Counted from the first letter of the stretch, positions 24,937 through 33,648 are shown. The stretch is DNA of 38,854 bases from Acidobacteriota bacterium (GCA_021800255.1 JAJYZC010000033.1:1-38854); one strand, 5' to 3'. A program made the numbers and translations. Notes: generated from the sequence alone by a model not told the origin.

Positions 24937-25404
24937 ATGCGGATTGACGCCTTTCTTCACGAGAGCCCCATGTTCGCGGTAAGCCGCGCGGCGCGCCGCT
25001 TCGAGGCGCTGGCCGCGCGCACGCTGGCAGGCGCCGATCCCGGTTTTGACAACCTCAACTTTCTCGGGGGCCTGGTTTTGGCGGCCTTGTTTTTCGAGGC
25101 CCCGCGGATGGTCAAACCCTCGCAACTGGCGGAGACCTTCGGAACCACGCGCGGCACGGTGAGCCACTGCATCTCGTCGCTCGAAGCCAAGGGGCTGCTG
25201 CAGCGCAGAATCGATCCCCGCGACGCGCGCGCCTACCAGCTTGCGCTCAAGCCCCAGGGAAGGCGCTGCGCGCTGCGCGTCATCGCCGCATTTGACAGGC
25301 TCCAGAAGGAGTTTGAAAGCGAGATCGGCAAGACCGCGCTGAGCGAAATGCTCAAGGCCATCCGCAAGCTGGAGGATCGGGTTGCCGCCGGTTCGATGGA
25401 ATAA
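24937..25404 (+). CDS. MarR-family transcriptional regulator
   Basis: 155 residues from the ATG at 24937, which has GGGAGA about 4 bases upstream; the frame is open further back but runs across the divergent promoter and the antisense of the receptor. Winged helix-turn-helix at about 58-110: PSQLAETFGTTRGTVSHCIS is helix-turn-helix, LEAKGLLQRRIDPRDARAY is the recognition helix end and the basic wing, both typical of MarR. Helices on either side (10-40 and 110-150) would form the dimer. It is divergent from the BtuB-like receptor and likely controls it and itself through the dyad at 24905-24924. The inducer is unknown. Confidence 0.92.
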   Translation: MRIDAFLHESPMFAVSRAARRFEALAARTLAGADPGFDNLNFLGGLVLAALFFEAPRMVKPSQLAETFGTTRGTVSHCISSLEAKGLLQRRIDPRDARAYQLALKPQGRRCALRVIAAFDRLQKEFESEIGKTALSEMLKAIRKLEDRVAAGSME

Positions 25405-25724
25405 GGATTATCTCGTCAGCGTCCATCGGAGCGATGCAGCCATCGCGGACCGGCGCCGCCGCGCCAGGCCGCCGCGGCGTGCGGGCGCTCCTTGAAGTAG
25501 TGTCCTGATTGCGTGTGGCTGCCTGCTGTTCAGCCGCCCTTATCCTTTTTGCTGAAGCGGGGCATCGCGTTGGCTGCGCGGATCGGCGCAAATCCAATGC
25601 TTCCGGCGAATTGCCTGTCGGCACTGACCCGTGCCAGTTTTTCGTACAGCGTATTGCAGAAACCCGATGTTCAATGGTTGTGCGCGAGATTCCCGGCCAC
25701 TGGCCACTGTACACTGCTTTTACG
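25405..25724. other. 320-base intergenic stretch before hpnI
   Basis: No gene is supported. A minus-strand frame stays open here but has no ribosome binding site and no domain. A short GGCAC/GTGCC hairpin (25620-25635) followed by AGTTTTTCG resembles a weak terminator for plus-strand transcripts coming from the MarR gene. The last 40 bases before hpnI contain no clear ribosome binding site. Confidence 0.5.
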
Positions 25725-26933
25725 ATGCCGCACGCTTTGGCGCAGGCCGTGGAGATGGCGACGACGGCGCTGGCCGTAGCCGGAATCGGCTACTTTTTGG
25801 CGGCGCTGGCGGCGGCGTGGACCTATCTCGGCAGCCGGCGCGCTTGGCTCTCGGCCTCCCCGCACTTTGCGCCCGGCGTGAGCATTCTCAAGCCTTTGAA
25901 GGGGCTCGACCCCGGCATGATGGACGCCTTCCGCAGCCATTGCCGGCAGGACTACGCGGGCGAATTTGAACTGCTCTTCGGGGTTTCCTCGCTTGCTGAT
26001 CCTGCGGCGGCGGCGGTGGAACTGTTGAAGGGCGAATTTCCCGGCTGCGCCATCCGCCTCATCGAGTGCCCGGAGCGCCTGGGAACCAACGGCAAAGTGA
26101 GCACTTTGATCGAGCTCGCCAAGCAGGCGCAGCACGATTTCCTGCTCATCAACGATTCCGACATCACAGTGGGGCCGCGCTATCTTGAACGCGTGATGAG
26201 CTGCTTCGCGCCGCCGCCGCGGGACGCGGGCAAGCCGCCAGTAGGCCTCGTGACGGCGCTCTTTCGCGGTCGGGCGCATGGCACACTAGCCTCGCGGCTT
26301 GAGGAGCTCGCTATTGCTACGGAATTTGTGCCAGGCGTGCTGCTATCGAAGTTGATCGAAGGCGGCCTGCATTACGGTCTGGGTTCGACGCTTGCCTTGC
26401 GCCGCGAGGCGCTCGAGAAGACCGGCGGATTGCTGCCGCTGGAGAACTATCTGGCAGACGATTACCAACTGGGCGCGCGTGTGGCCCGAGCCGGCTACCG
26501 GGTGGCGTTAAGCCCCGACGTCGTGGAAACTGCCGTGCCCGCGTACCAGTGGCGCGGGTTTTTCGATCACCAACTGCGCTGGTTTCGAACCGTGCGCGAG
26601 GCGCGGCCCTGGGGTTATGCGGGACTGATTTTTACCTACGGCTTTGCTTGGGCGCTCGTCAATGTGCTGGCCAGCGGACTGAGCCCCGTAAGCCTGTGGC
26701 TGCTGGCGATGAGTTTTTTCCTGCGCCTGGCATTGGCCATGACGGTAGGGGCCGAAGTCCTCGCCGATCATCAGGTGCTTCCCCGCCTGTGGCTGCTGCC
26801 CGCGCGCGATCTCATCGCCATGGGCCTGTGGGTGGCGGGATGGGCCGGGAACACCATCGTGTGGCGAGGGGAACGATTCGTGCTCCACAAAGGCAAGCTC
26901 AAAAAGGCGCCCGACAAGCCGCCGAACGAATAA
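25725..26933 (+). CDS. hpnI: HpnI-like glycosyltransferase (GT21 ceramide-glucosyltransferase family)
   Basis: 402 residues. Family 2/21 glycosyltransferase; HpnI attaches N-acetylglucosamine to bacteriohopanetetrol-type hopanoids, a step in making decorated hopanoid lipids. An N-terminal helix (11-35) anchors the protein; VSILKPLKGLD opens the GT-A domain. Catalytic and nucleotide-sugar motifs are visible: NDSD at 143-146, ADD at 244-246 with YQLG, and HQLRW at 282-286, a variant of the (Q/R)xxRW motif. Three more hydrophobic segments follow at the C-terminus, as in ceramide glucosyltransferases. Start set at the ATG at 25725; there is no good ribosome binding site. HpnI rather than another GT21 member is inferred from size and motifs; other hopanoid genes are not in the window, so the true acceptor may differ. 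Confidence 0.8.
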   Translation: MPHALAQAVEMATTALAVAGIGYFLAALAAAWTYLGSRRAWLSASPHFAPGVSILKPLKGLDPGMMDAFRSHCRQDYAGEFELLFGVSSLADPAAAAVELLKGEFPGCAIRLIECPERLGTNGKVSTLIELAKQAQHDFLLINDSDITVGPRYLERVMSCFAPPPRDAGKPPVGLVTALFRGRAHGTLASRLEELAIATEFVPGVLLSKLIEGGLHYGLGSTLALRREALEKTGGLLPLENYLADDYQLGARVARAGYRVALSPDVVETAVPAYQWRGFFDHQLRWFRTVREARPWGYAGLIFTYGFAWALVNVLASGLSPVSLWLLAMSFFLRLALAMTVGAEVLADHQVLPRLWLLPARDLIAMGLWVAGWAGNTIVWRGERFVLHKGKLKKAPDKPPNE

Positions 26934-27106
26934 AAACCGGACGGCTACAGCGGTTCCAGTATTGCTGTACCCATGTCACAAACCTCAAAATGACGCATAA
27001 TTCTGCAACCGCTCGCTGGACTCAACTCCGGCCCGCGGCGCCTTTGCTCCTTGCCCCAATTGCATCGAAAATGAATGATGTGCAGTCTACTCGACGATGG
27101 AAGCCA

Positions 27107-28114
27107 ATGTCATGGATGCTCCGGCGGCGCGCCATACTCATCCTTTTGTTGGTTCTTGCCCCTGTCCTGCCGGTCTGCCCGCGCTGCGGCGCGCAGGCAG
27201 CCCTGCTCATGGAAAAGGCTGACGGCATCTCCGCCTTCCTCGACCCCACCGGCCACGAGGCCGTCTACTTCGCCCGCATCTGCGCCGCCACGCCCACCAA
27301 GCTGCGCCGCTGCGCGCCCGGCGAACTGGGCTCGGTCATCACCCGTTACCAGGGAATCGCAGGCTACGATTGGCTGGCGGTGCCGCTCATTCCCTACCTC
27401 TATTCCGTTGAGAACCCCTCCGCCGTTCCTCACCGCGTAACTCACGCCACTGTGCGCCGGCTGCGCCAGCAGTACCACGACGCCCATCTGCTCAGCCTGG
27501 GCAACCGCGTTCCCGAAGGCGGCCGGCTCCAACGCGGCTGGAACCAATTGGTGGGCGCCTCTTACCAGCGGGGAACCTACGCCTTTTGGTTCCGGACCAC
27601 CAAGGCCCAGGACGACGCCTTCATCGCCCGCATGAACGCCTCGGCCAACCGTTCTCATTTCAATCTTCTCTTCCGCAACTGCGCCGATTTCGCGGCCGCC
27701 GTGCTCGACTTCTATTTCCCTCATGTCTTTCGCCGCCATCTCGCTCCCGACGCGGGCATCGTCACGCCCCGCCAGGTGGCTTATGAGCTGGTGCACTACG
27801 CGCGCCAGCGCCCTGAGCTGCATTTGAAGGTGTTTCAAATTCCTCAGATTCCCGGCTATCGCCGTCCCAGCAGAATCAACCAGAGCGCCGCCGCATCGCT
27901 CATCATGAGCGGCTACATCGTTCCCATCGCGCTTCTCAATCTCTACGCCGCCGGCGTAATCGCTGCCGACGGTCTGGCCTGGGGCCGCTACCCACTCCCG
28001 CTGAAAGATGCCTGCCTGCTCGGCCCGCAGGGTTTAGCCGTCTTAGCTTCAGCCGGCTTAAAGCATCTTCGGAAGGGGCTTTGTAGCAAGGGTGCGGATT
28101 TAGCCGGACCGTAA
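27107..28114 (+). CDS. Secreted protein, possible circularly permuted papain-like (NlpC/LRAT-type) fold
   Basis: 335 residues from the ATG at 27107; earlier in-frame ATGs at 26990 and 27071 are possible. A basic start and hydrophobic core (RRRAILILLLVLAPVLPVC) form a signal peptide, so the protein is periplasmic or outer. A possible catalytic pair is visible: H50 in DPTGHEAVYF and C192 in FNLLFRNCADFAA. Histidine before cysteine and an NC motif at a helix start are the order in circularly permuted papain-like proteins (YiiX, LRAT or DUF4105 relatives). Two hydrophobic segments (about 262-282) may be a membrane anchor. It lies 173 bases after hpnI on the same strand, so lipid-modifying action is conceivable. 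The fold assignment is inference from motif order only. Confidence 0.75.
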   Translation: MSWMLRRRAILILLLVLAPVLPVCPRCGAQAALLMEKADGISAFLDPTGHEAVYFARICAATPTKLRRCAPGELGSVITRYQGIAGYDWLAVPLIPYLYSVENPSAVPHRVTHATVRRLRQQYHDAHLLSLGNRVPEGGRLQRGWNQLVGASYQRGTYAFWFRTTKAQDDAFIARMNASANRSHFNLLFRNCADFAAAVLDFYFPHVFRRHLAPDAGIVTPRQVAYELVHYARQRPELHLKVFQIPQIPGYRRPSRINQSAAASLIMSGYIVPIALLNLYAAGVIAADGLAWGRYPLPLKDACLLGPQGLAVLASAGLKHLRKGLCSKGADLAGP

Positions 28115-28241
28115 GGGACAAAATTGGTGAGGCTTCAGCCCCTGCTGCTCCAAGACCCTCGCGGCGCCCCGTTTCTCGCGCTGTTACAATCGAAAGGGCC
28201 GGATGCCGCCCAATTGAGCCGTTTTTTTTGATCCGTGAACG

Positions 28242-29720
28242 ATGACCCTCCGCCTCTTCAACACCCTCACTGGACAACTGGACGCTCTCGTTCCCGCCGA
28301 TGGCAAGGCTCTTCGCATGTATGCCTGCGGCCCCACCGTCTACGACTACGGCCACATCGGCAACTTCCGCACTTTCCTCCAGATCGATATTCTCCGCCGC
28401 TTCCTTCACCTCATCGGAACTCCCGTCTTCCACGTCATGAACATCACCGACGTGGACGACAAGATCATCCGCAACGCCGCTCAGGCTGGCCTTCCCATCG
28501 GTGAGTACACGGCCCGCTACGAGCAGGCCTTCTTTGAGGACCTCAAAGCCCTTCGGGTTGAGATTCCCGAACAGATCGCCCGCGCCACCGAGCATATCCC
28601 TCGCATGGTCGAACTGATCCAAAAGCTCGAAGCTGCCGGCGCCGCCTACCGCACCGGGGAGGGAAGCTGGTACTTTCGGCTGGCGGCCTTTCCTGAGTAC
28701 GGCAAGCTGAGTAAGAAAGACCTGAGCGGCATCGAGGACGGCGCCCGCGTAGACGTGGACGAGTACGAAAAGGATTCCGCCCGCGACTTCGCCTTGTGGA
28801 AGGCCGCCAAGCCCGGCGAAACCTCCTGGGAGACCCCCATCGGACGCGGCCGCCCCGGCTGGCACATCGAGTGCTCGGCCATGGCAATGGAATATCTGGG
28901 CGAGAGCTTCGATCTCCACTGCGGCGGCGAAGACCTGATGTTTCCCCATCACGAGAACGAGATCGCGCAGAGCGAAACCGCCACCGGCAAGCCCTTCGCC
29001 CGCCATTGGATGCACGTCCGCTTCCTGCTCGTCGATGGCCGCAAAATGTCAAAGAGCGAGGGCAATTTCTTTACCCTCCGCGACCTGCTTTTGAAGGGCT
29101 ACAAGGCTTCGGCCATTCGCCTGGCGCTCATCTCGGTGCCCTACCGCCATCAACTCAACTTCACCTTCGAGGGACTGGCAGACGCCACCAACGCCATCGA
29201 CCGCCTGCGCACCTTTCACCAGCGGCTGACTGCTGGAGCCTTCGCAATGGGGTCGAACCAGGCAGTACAGGATGCGGCAAAGAAGGCGCAAACAGATTAC
29301 AGGGATGCGCTCGCCAATGACCTGAACACCGCGGAGGCGCGTGCCGCCATTTTTGGATTCGTTCGCGAGGCCAATACGATCATCGACCGGGGGCTGTTTC
29401 ATATCTCAGATCGCGATGCGGCGCTGGCGGTTCTGAAGGACTTCGACGCTGTATTCGACGTCATCGAGGACCGCGACGCCGAGCCCACCCGCCGCGCCCT
29501 CGAGTGGGCCGCGCAATCCGGCCGCCAGGCAGAGGTTGCGCCCGCCCTCCTGGCCAGCCAATCGCTCACCGACGAGGCCGTCGCAGCCCTCATTGGCGAG
29601 CGCACACTTGCCAAACAGCAGCGCAACTTTGCCCGCGCCGACCAGATTCGCGCCGAACTGGCCGAAAAAGGCGTAGTCATTGAGGACGCCAAGGACGGCG
29701 TGCGCTGGAAAAGAAAGTAG
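28242..29720 (+). CDS. cysS: Cysteinyl-tRNA synthetase
   Basis: 492 residues, slightly longer than the E. coli enzyme. Charges tRNA-Cys. Class I synthetase motifs: HIGN at 38-41 in [13 protein letters not shown] and KMSKS at 268-272. The zinc that selects cysteine would be held by C29, C211 (WHIECSAM), H236 and E240 (PHHENE), all present. The DALR-like anticodon helical bundle fills the C-terminal third and ends in [15 protein letters not shown], a normal terminus for this enzyme. An eight-T tract lies just upstream (about 28222-28229), and the ribosome binding site is weak. The gene ends three bases before the encoded CCA end of tRNA-Leu on the opposite strand. Confidence 0.98.
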   Translation: MTLRLFNTLTGQLDALVPADGKALRMYACGPTVYDYGHIGNFRTFLQIDILRRFLHLIGTPVFHVMNITDVDDKIIRNAAQAGLPIGEYTARYEQAFFEDLKALRVEIPEQIARATEHIPRMVELIQKLEAAGAAYRTGEGSWYFRLAAFPEYGKLSKKDLSGIEDGARVDVDEYEKDSARDFALWKAAKPGETSWETPIGRGRPGWHIECSAMAMEYLGESFDLHCGGEDLMFPHHENEIAQSETATGKPFARHWMHVRFLLVDGRKMSKSEGNFFTLRDLLLKGYKASAIRLALISVPYRHQLNFTFEGLADATNAIDRLRTFHQRLTAGAFAMGSNQAVQDAAKKAQTDYRDALANDLNTAEARAAIFGFVREANTIIDRGLFHISDRDAALAVLKDFDAVFDVIEDRDAEPTRRALEWAAQSGRQAEVAPALLASQSLTDEAVAALIGERTLAKQQRNFARADQIRAELAEKGVVIEDAKDGVRWKRK

Positions 29721-29723
29721 ATG

Positions 29724-29808
29724 TGGTGCGAAAGGGGGGACTCGAACCCCCATGGGTTTCCCCGCCAGATCCTAAGTCTGGTGCGTCTGCCAATTCCGCC
29801 ACTTTCGC
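29724..29808 (-). tRNA. tRNA-Leu, anticodon UAG
   Basis: Class II tRNA on the minus strand. Acceptor stem GCGAAAG (from 29808) pairs with CTTTCGC over 7 bp, then discriminator A and an encoded CCA (29726-29724). The anticodon arm is CCAGA-CTTAGGA-TCTGG with anticodon TAG, reading CUN leucine codons. A long variable arm (CGGGGAAACCCATG region) precedes a T arm with GGTTCGAGTCC. The D loop contains the usual TTGGCAGA. It faces cysS, tail to tail. Confidence 0.97.
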
Positions 29809-29816
29809 ACAGCTAT

Positions 29817-29844
29817 CGCATTTCCGAAAATCCTGTAGACCGGA
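29817..29844 (+). repeat. Dispersed intergenic repeat, copy A (core only)
   Basis: Contains TTTCCGAAAATCCTGTAGAC. It shares the TTCCGAAAA-n-CTGTAGA core with copies at 29889-29937 and 31186-31238. Only the right half of the longer unit is recognisable. It lies 9 bases beyond the 5' end of tRNA-Leu. Confidence 0.5.
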
Positions 29845-29888
29845 AGCGCACATTCAAGCTGCCGCTGCCTCAAGGAGCGCCAGCAGAA

Positions 29889-29937
29889 CAATCAATCTCA
29901 AAAGTACGACACCCTTTCCGAAAATGCCGTGCTCTGC
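29889..29937 (+). repeat. Dispersed intergenic repeat, copy B
   Basis: Begins AATCAATCTCAA, continues through a variable centre with ACACC, then CTTTCCGAAAATGCCGTGCTCTGCC. It matches copy C at 31186-31238 across both the left box (AATCAATCTCAA) and the right box (TTCCGAAAA..TGC.GT). The right end has diverged from the CTGTAGA of copies A and C. Confidence 0.6.
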
Positions 29938-30444
29938 CCAATGAGCCTGGCCGCTGCCGATCTACCCGGTGTGGAAGTCCAATCCTCGCCAAACCCTTCC
30001 CTCTGCGGCGCAATCATCATTGATTGCTATACCATTTCTCATCCAGCATTGCAATGGCTCCAGATGTTCGAACAGTTTTTGGGGCTTTTGAGTGGAGAAA
30101 TTGTTTTGTAGCCGTTGTGGCCAAGGGAAGGCAAAAATCGGTTTGATCGGCTTCCGGGGTCTGGGGGAAGAACAGAAAATAGCAGGATCGTTTTCCCGCG
30201 CTTTTCATCGGCCGGCATGTCCACGTTCCCGGCGCGCGAAACTGCGCAGTGGGATGACGCGGACGGCCAAGTTGGTGTGAACGTCGAACTTCATGAATGG
30301 CTGAGGAGCAATCTTTCCACTCATCTCATCCCGCGGCCCGAATTTTCCAATCCGCCTCATTTCGGCCTCGAAGCGTGTGGTCATGCGGTAATTTACTTTA
30401 TGGCCCTCCCTCGCGTGCGCGGTATTCTTTAATCGGGGACCCTC

Positions 30445-31035
30445 ATGATCGCTCACCTGCGCGGCAAACTGATTCATAAGGAGCCCGGACAAGCCATTGT
30501 CGAAGCCGGCGGCGTGGGCTATGACGTTGCTATCTCCGTACCTACCTTCACGGCGCTGCCCGCGGCCGGCGCGGAGGCCGCGTTGCACATTCACACCCAG
30601 GTGAGCGACGACCAGATCGCGCTCTTCGGTTTCCTCGACCGCGCAGAGAAGCAGCTCTTCGAGCGGCTGATCACGGTCAGCGCCGTGGGACCGAAGCTGG
30701 CCATCAAAATTCTCAGCGGACTGGCCGTGGAGCGCGCGGTGCAGGCCATTCGCGGGCAGGATCACGCGCAATTGACGCGCATTCCCGGCGTGGGCAAAAA
30801 GCTGGCCGAGCGCCTCGTCGTCGAGCTCAAGGACAAGCTGGACGATTTTGCGGTGGCGCCCGCGCCGCAGGCCGTCCGGGGCGCGGCGGTGGAAGACGTG
30901 CTTTCGGCGCTCGTCAATTTGGGCTATCAGCGCGCCGCGGCCGAGAAGGCCATCGAGCAGGCTGTGGCGAAGGACAAAGCGCTCGCCGGAGATTTCGATG
31001 GCCTGTTCCGCGGGGCGCTGAAGGTGATCCGGTAG
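30445..31035 (+). CDS. ruvA: Holliday junction branch migration protein RuvA
   Basis: 196 residues, normal length. Binds four-way junctions and loads the RuvB motor for branch migration. Domain I is an OB fold (MIAHLRGKLIHKEP, then GGVGYDVAISV). Domain II has two helix-hairpin-helix motifs that contact DNA backbone: VSAVGPKLAIKILSG at about 78-92 and LTRIPGVGKKLAERLVVEL at about 110-128. Domain III, which touches RuvB, covers about 148-196 after a linker and has the expected ALVNLGYQRAAAEKAI. GGGGA lies 6 bases before the ATG. Neither ruvB nor ruvC is next to it in this window. Confidence 0.97.
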   Translation: MIAHLRGKLIHKEPGQAIVEAGGVGYDVAISVPTFTALPAAGAEAALHIHTQVSDDQIALFGFLDRAEKQLFERLITVSAVGPKLAIKILSGLAVERAVQAIRGQDHAQLTRIPGVGKKLAERLVVELKDKLDDFAVAPAPQAVRGAAVEDVLSALVNLGYQRAAAEKAIEQAVAKDKALAGDFDGLFRGALKVIR

Positions 31036-31097
31036 GGCAGTCTTCAGCTCTCAGCTTCTTTCTGCTCATCGCGGCGATGAGGCCTCCTGGGCATCGA

Positions 31098-31114
31098 GTG
31101 CGGCAATGCCGCAC
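31098..31114 (+). repeat. Perfect 7-bp hairpin after ruvA
   Basis: GTGCGGC (31098-31104) and GCCGCAC (31108-31114) enclose AAT. It lies 63 bases past the ruvA stop. There is no T tract, so it is a REP-like palindrome or attenuator rather than a classical terminator. Confidence 0.5.
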
Positions 31115-31185
31115 GATACTTCTATGCCTGCTCTTCTCCTGGCGGTTGTGGAGACCAGTGCTTTTGTGCGCAAAGCGGCGGCATG

Positions 31186-31238
31186 AGAATCAATCTCAAC
31201 TGGACTGCACCACTTCCGAAAAAAATGCTGTAGAGCGG
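31186..31238 (+). repeat. Dispersed intergenic repeat, copy C (fullest)
   Basis: Reads GAGAATCAATCTCAACTGGA at the left, then CTGCACCACTTCCG, then a run of A and ATGCTGTAGAGCGG at the right. Both boxes shared with copy B are present, and the CTGTAGA end is shared with copy A, so this is the most complete unit in the window. Confidence 0.6.
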
Positions 31239-31345
31239 CGGCCAACCACCGATCGCGCTGCGTAAAAGACATCCGGCGAGCCGCCTCTTTGCGCGCTCCG
31301 GGGCTGCGAGCTGGGTGATACACTCGGTGGACGACGGAGATGGGA

Positions 31346-32101
31346 ATGCGGGCTAGCGCAATCGAGTTTCGTCTGCGGATGCTGATTCAGGTGGTTCTCG
31401 TTGTCATTGGCTTTTGGGCGCCATGGGCACGAAGCTGGGTGCCATCGGCTGAATTTGCGCCGCGCATCTCGCTGCTGGAGTGGCTGGCGCTCAATTTGAG
31501 CCGGCTGGGCCTCGCCGGCTTTGCCTCTTCCGCCGCCGTGGTGATCGTTGGCGCCGCGCTTGCCGCCGGCCTGGGCGCGCTACTGCGCGTCTGGGGCGCG
31601 GCCTATCTGGGTTACACTACCATCCACGGCGGCCGGATGCAGGCCGGCGAGCTGATGGCCGACGGCCCTTACCGCTTCCTGCGCAATCCCCTCTACGTGG
31701 GCGGCTGGTGCATGATGGCCGCCATCTCGTTGCTTATGCCGCCCACCGGCGCGCTGTTTACGCTGCCGCTGGTCACCGTCTTCTACCTGCGCTTGATCCT
31801 GGGCGAAGAAGCATTTCTTGAGCGCCGCCTCGGCGACCCTTACCGGCAATATCTTCGCGCTGTGCCGCGCCTTTTCCCGCGTTTCCGCGCCGGCTTGCCG
31901 CGCGCCAGCCGCCAGCCCCACTGGCCTGTCGCCTTGCTGACGGAGATCCATGCCATCGGCATCTTCATCGTCTTCGCATGCCTCTCCTGGAGCTATGACA
32001 ACCTGCTGATGGTTAGGGGGATTCTGATCAGCTTCGGCATTTCCCTGGTGGTGCGCGCTTTTGCCATGAACAAAACCGCCGATCAGCCCTCGGCTGCGTA
32101 G
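31346..32101 (+). CDS. ICMT/phospholipid-methyltransferase-like membrane protein
   Basis: 251 residues from the ATG at 31346; GGAGA (31336-31340) is well placed for it and too close for the in-frame ATG at 31340. Integral membrane methyltransferase family (isoprenylcysteine carboxyl methyltransferase or PEMT-like). The conserved AdoMet-binding core is GPYRFLRNPLYVGG, with paired glutamates EE and the downstream LGDPYRQYLRAVPRLFP, the normal order in the family. About five or six hydrophobic helices, two after the catalytic core. Bacterial members methylate lipids, small molecules or proteins; this substrate is unknown. Confidence 0.87.
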   Translation: MRASAIEFRLRMLIQVVLVVIGFWAPWARSWVPSAEFAPRISLLEWLALNLSRLGLAGFASSAAVVIVGAALAAGLGALLRVWGAAYLGYTTIHGGRMQAGELMADGPYRFLRNPLYVGGWCMMAAISLLMPPTGALFTLPLVTVFYLRLILGEEAFLERRLGDPYRQYLRAVPRLFPRFRAGLPRASRQPHWPVALLTEIHAIGIFIVFACLSWSYDNLLMVRGILISFGISLVVRAFAMNKTADQPSAA

Positions 32102-32251
32102 CGCAATGCGCCGGCTCGCAGCGCCCCGCATCGCGCGTCCTCTGCCTGCGAGCATCTCCAGAACCGGCGCTCGCACCTCCACAGACGGCAAAGGGAGAGC
32201 GCAAAACTCCCCCTTTGTCCATCCACGTTCCGCTCTAGGCAAGCAGAAGGG

Positions 32252-32548
32252 CTACTTCTTCGGTGGCGCAATCGTATCCTTGGCGGACTTGGCCACGCGG
32301 AACTTGACCACCGTCTTAGCCTTGATCTTGATGGCTTCGCCGGTCTGCGGGTTACGCCCCATACGGGCCTTACGTTCTGCCTTTACCAGGCGGCCGATGC
32401 CGGGGATTACGAAGACGCCGTTCTTCTTGGTCTCCTTGATGGCGGTCTCCGCCAAAAGATCGAGGTAGGCTGCGGATTGCTTGTTGGTGATTTCCAGTTT
32501 TTCGGCCATGTGCCGGGTCAAAGCGGTCTTGGTCATTCCAGTTGCCAT
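32252..32548 (-). CDS. HU-family DNA-binding protein
   Basis: 98 residues from the ATG at 32548, fixed by AAGGAG 8 bases upstream; the frame is open further but without a ribosome binding site. Nucleoid protein that bends DNA as a dimer. Two N-terminal helices (MTKTALTRHMAEKLEITNKQ, then AAYLDLLAETAIKE) lead to a beta-sheet body (NGVFVIPGIGRL), the arm tip GRNPQTGEAIKIKAKTVVKF with the conserved RNP motif, and FRVAKSAKD at the end. The extra IAPPKK tail is short and basic. It does not look like IHF. It stands alone. Confidence 0.96.
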   Translation of the reverse strand: MATGMTKTALTRHMAEKLEITNKQSAAYLDLLAETAIKETKKNGVFVIPGIGRLVKAERKARMGRNPQTGEAIKIKAKTVVKFRVAKSAKDTIAPPKK

Positions 32549-32876
32549 GTGATGATCTCCTTGTGGGCGAGCCCTCAGGGCTGCCTGAGTTGACGGGCTT
32601 CCGCCGCGAGATGCGCACCGCATAGAGGGGATGCCGTGGATCCCTAAATGCACAAAACCCTCTATTCATGCGGCTTCGAAGAACCCTGCCGATGGTTACA
32701 ATGCAGCCTTGAGGCAGGGAAAGTCAAGATAAAAATGCCGAATTTCCACAGTTTTCTTGGGTTTTTCACCCAAAATTACAGCTTTTCCTTGGTTTTTCGG
32801 CCTTTGAGGCTCCGAAACCTCGAACTCCGGCCTGATTTTCCAGGGGCGTGGATTGCGCCAGAGCAGCGCCGATGGC
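32549..32876. other. 328-base upstream region of the HU gene
   Basis: No gene is seen. It includes an AT-rich block (about 32725-32815), low in GC for this window, with a TTGGGT/ACCCAA hairpin at 32757-32773. This block probably carries the promoter of the HU gene, read leftwards, but no clear -35/-10 pair could be assigned. The convergent-like end of the DUF2461 gene lies just to its right. Confidence 0.45.
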
Positions 32877-33623
32877 CTATCTCAGCCCGAAGAGTACGCG
32901 CCTTTTAGGCGCCTGGGCGGCGGCGATGGGCGTATTCAGCGCGTCCACAATGGGCGCGGCGATTTTGAAGTAGCGAATCAGCGTGGCCGCAAAATCCTTC
33001 TTGAGCGCGGCCTTGGCCGGCAGCGTGGCGGCCAGCCCCCATTGCCGGCAGCGGATCAGGTCCATCGCCGGATGCTCACTGGGAAAACCCTTCGGCGGGC
33101 GGGTAAGCGCGTTGCCCTCGAACTCCTCAAATGTGCTGCGCACTCTCCGGTTTTGGAGCAGTTTCCGAAACTCCTGGTAGTGGTCGAGAAGCCAGTGGCG
33201 AATCTGGGCCAGTTGATCTTTCTCCGGCATGTAAGCGCCGGCGGCCACGATCACTTCCTTCGGGCTGACGTGAAAGTAGTAGCCTGCGCCGGAGGTCTTC
33301 TCAAGGCCCTGGTGCGACCACCACGCCGCCACGTGCGTTTTGTAGGGCTGCTTGTTGGCGCTGAAGCGCGTGTCGCGGTAGATCCGGAACAGGCACTTCT
33401 CCGCCGGGCGCACGAAGCTGGGCGCAAACTCCGCCATTGCGCCGGTCACCTTGCGGATGATGGCCAGCATCGGCTCCTTCAACTCCGCCTCGAACTCTGC
33501 CTTGCGCGGCTGAAACCAGGCGCGGTCGTTGTGGCGCGCGAGGTTGCGAAGGAAGGAAAGCGCCTCGGGGCGGAAGTAAGGAAACGCTGCGGCGGCGGGC
33601 GCGGACTTTTGGGATTGGGGCAT
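32877..33623 (-). CDS. DUF2461 family protein (TIGR02453-like)
   Basis: 248 residues. Conserved bacterial and fungal family of unknown biochemical role. Family hallmarks seen: FPYFRPEALSFLRNLARHND with WFQPRKAEFE right after, RIYRDTRFSANKQPYKTH, GYYFHVSPKE and VAAGAYMPEKDQL, in the usual order, with the C-terminal GFPSEHPAMDLIRCRQWG. No signal peptide. It starts 25 bases after the stop of the lower-GC nuclease-like gene on the same strand, so the two may share a transcript. There is no obvious ribosome binding site. Confidence 0.93.
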   Translation of the reverse strand: MPQSQKSAPAAAAFPYFRPEALSFLRNLARHNDRAWFQPRKAEFEAELKEPMLAIIRKVTGAMAEFAPSFVRPAEKCLFRIYRDTRFSANKQPYKTHVAAWWSHQGLEKTSGAGYYFHVSPKEVIVAAGAYMPEKDQLAQIRHWLLDHYQEFRKLLQNRRVRSTFEEFEGNALTRPPKGFPSEHPAMDLIRCRQWGLAATLPAKAALKKDFAATLIRYFKIAAPIVDALNTPIAAAQAPKRRVLFGLR

Positions 33624-33648
33624 AACAAAGCCAGTCTACCCGACGAGG

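Larger units (their letters stand above)
29809..30444. other. 636-base intergenic region with repeat copies
   Basis: No gene is supported. The left part holds two copies of the degenerate intergenic repeat (listed separately). The rest has lower GC than the genes around it and only short open frames, none with a domain. The tRNA promoter must lie at the left edge reading leftwards. The ruvA ribosome binding site (GGGGA, about 6 bases before its ATG) is at the right edge. ruvC, which often precedes ruvA, is absent. Confidence 0.55.
31036..31345. other. 310-base intergenic region between ruvA and the methyltransferase gene
   Basis: No gene is supported. It holds the hairpin at 31098-31114 and repeat copy C at 31186-31238. 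Short open frames cross it without domains. The right end has GGAGA at 31336-31340, the ribosome binding site of the next gene. Confidence 0.55.
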
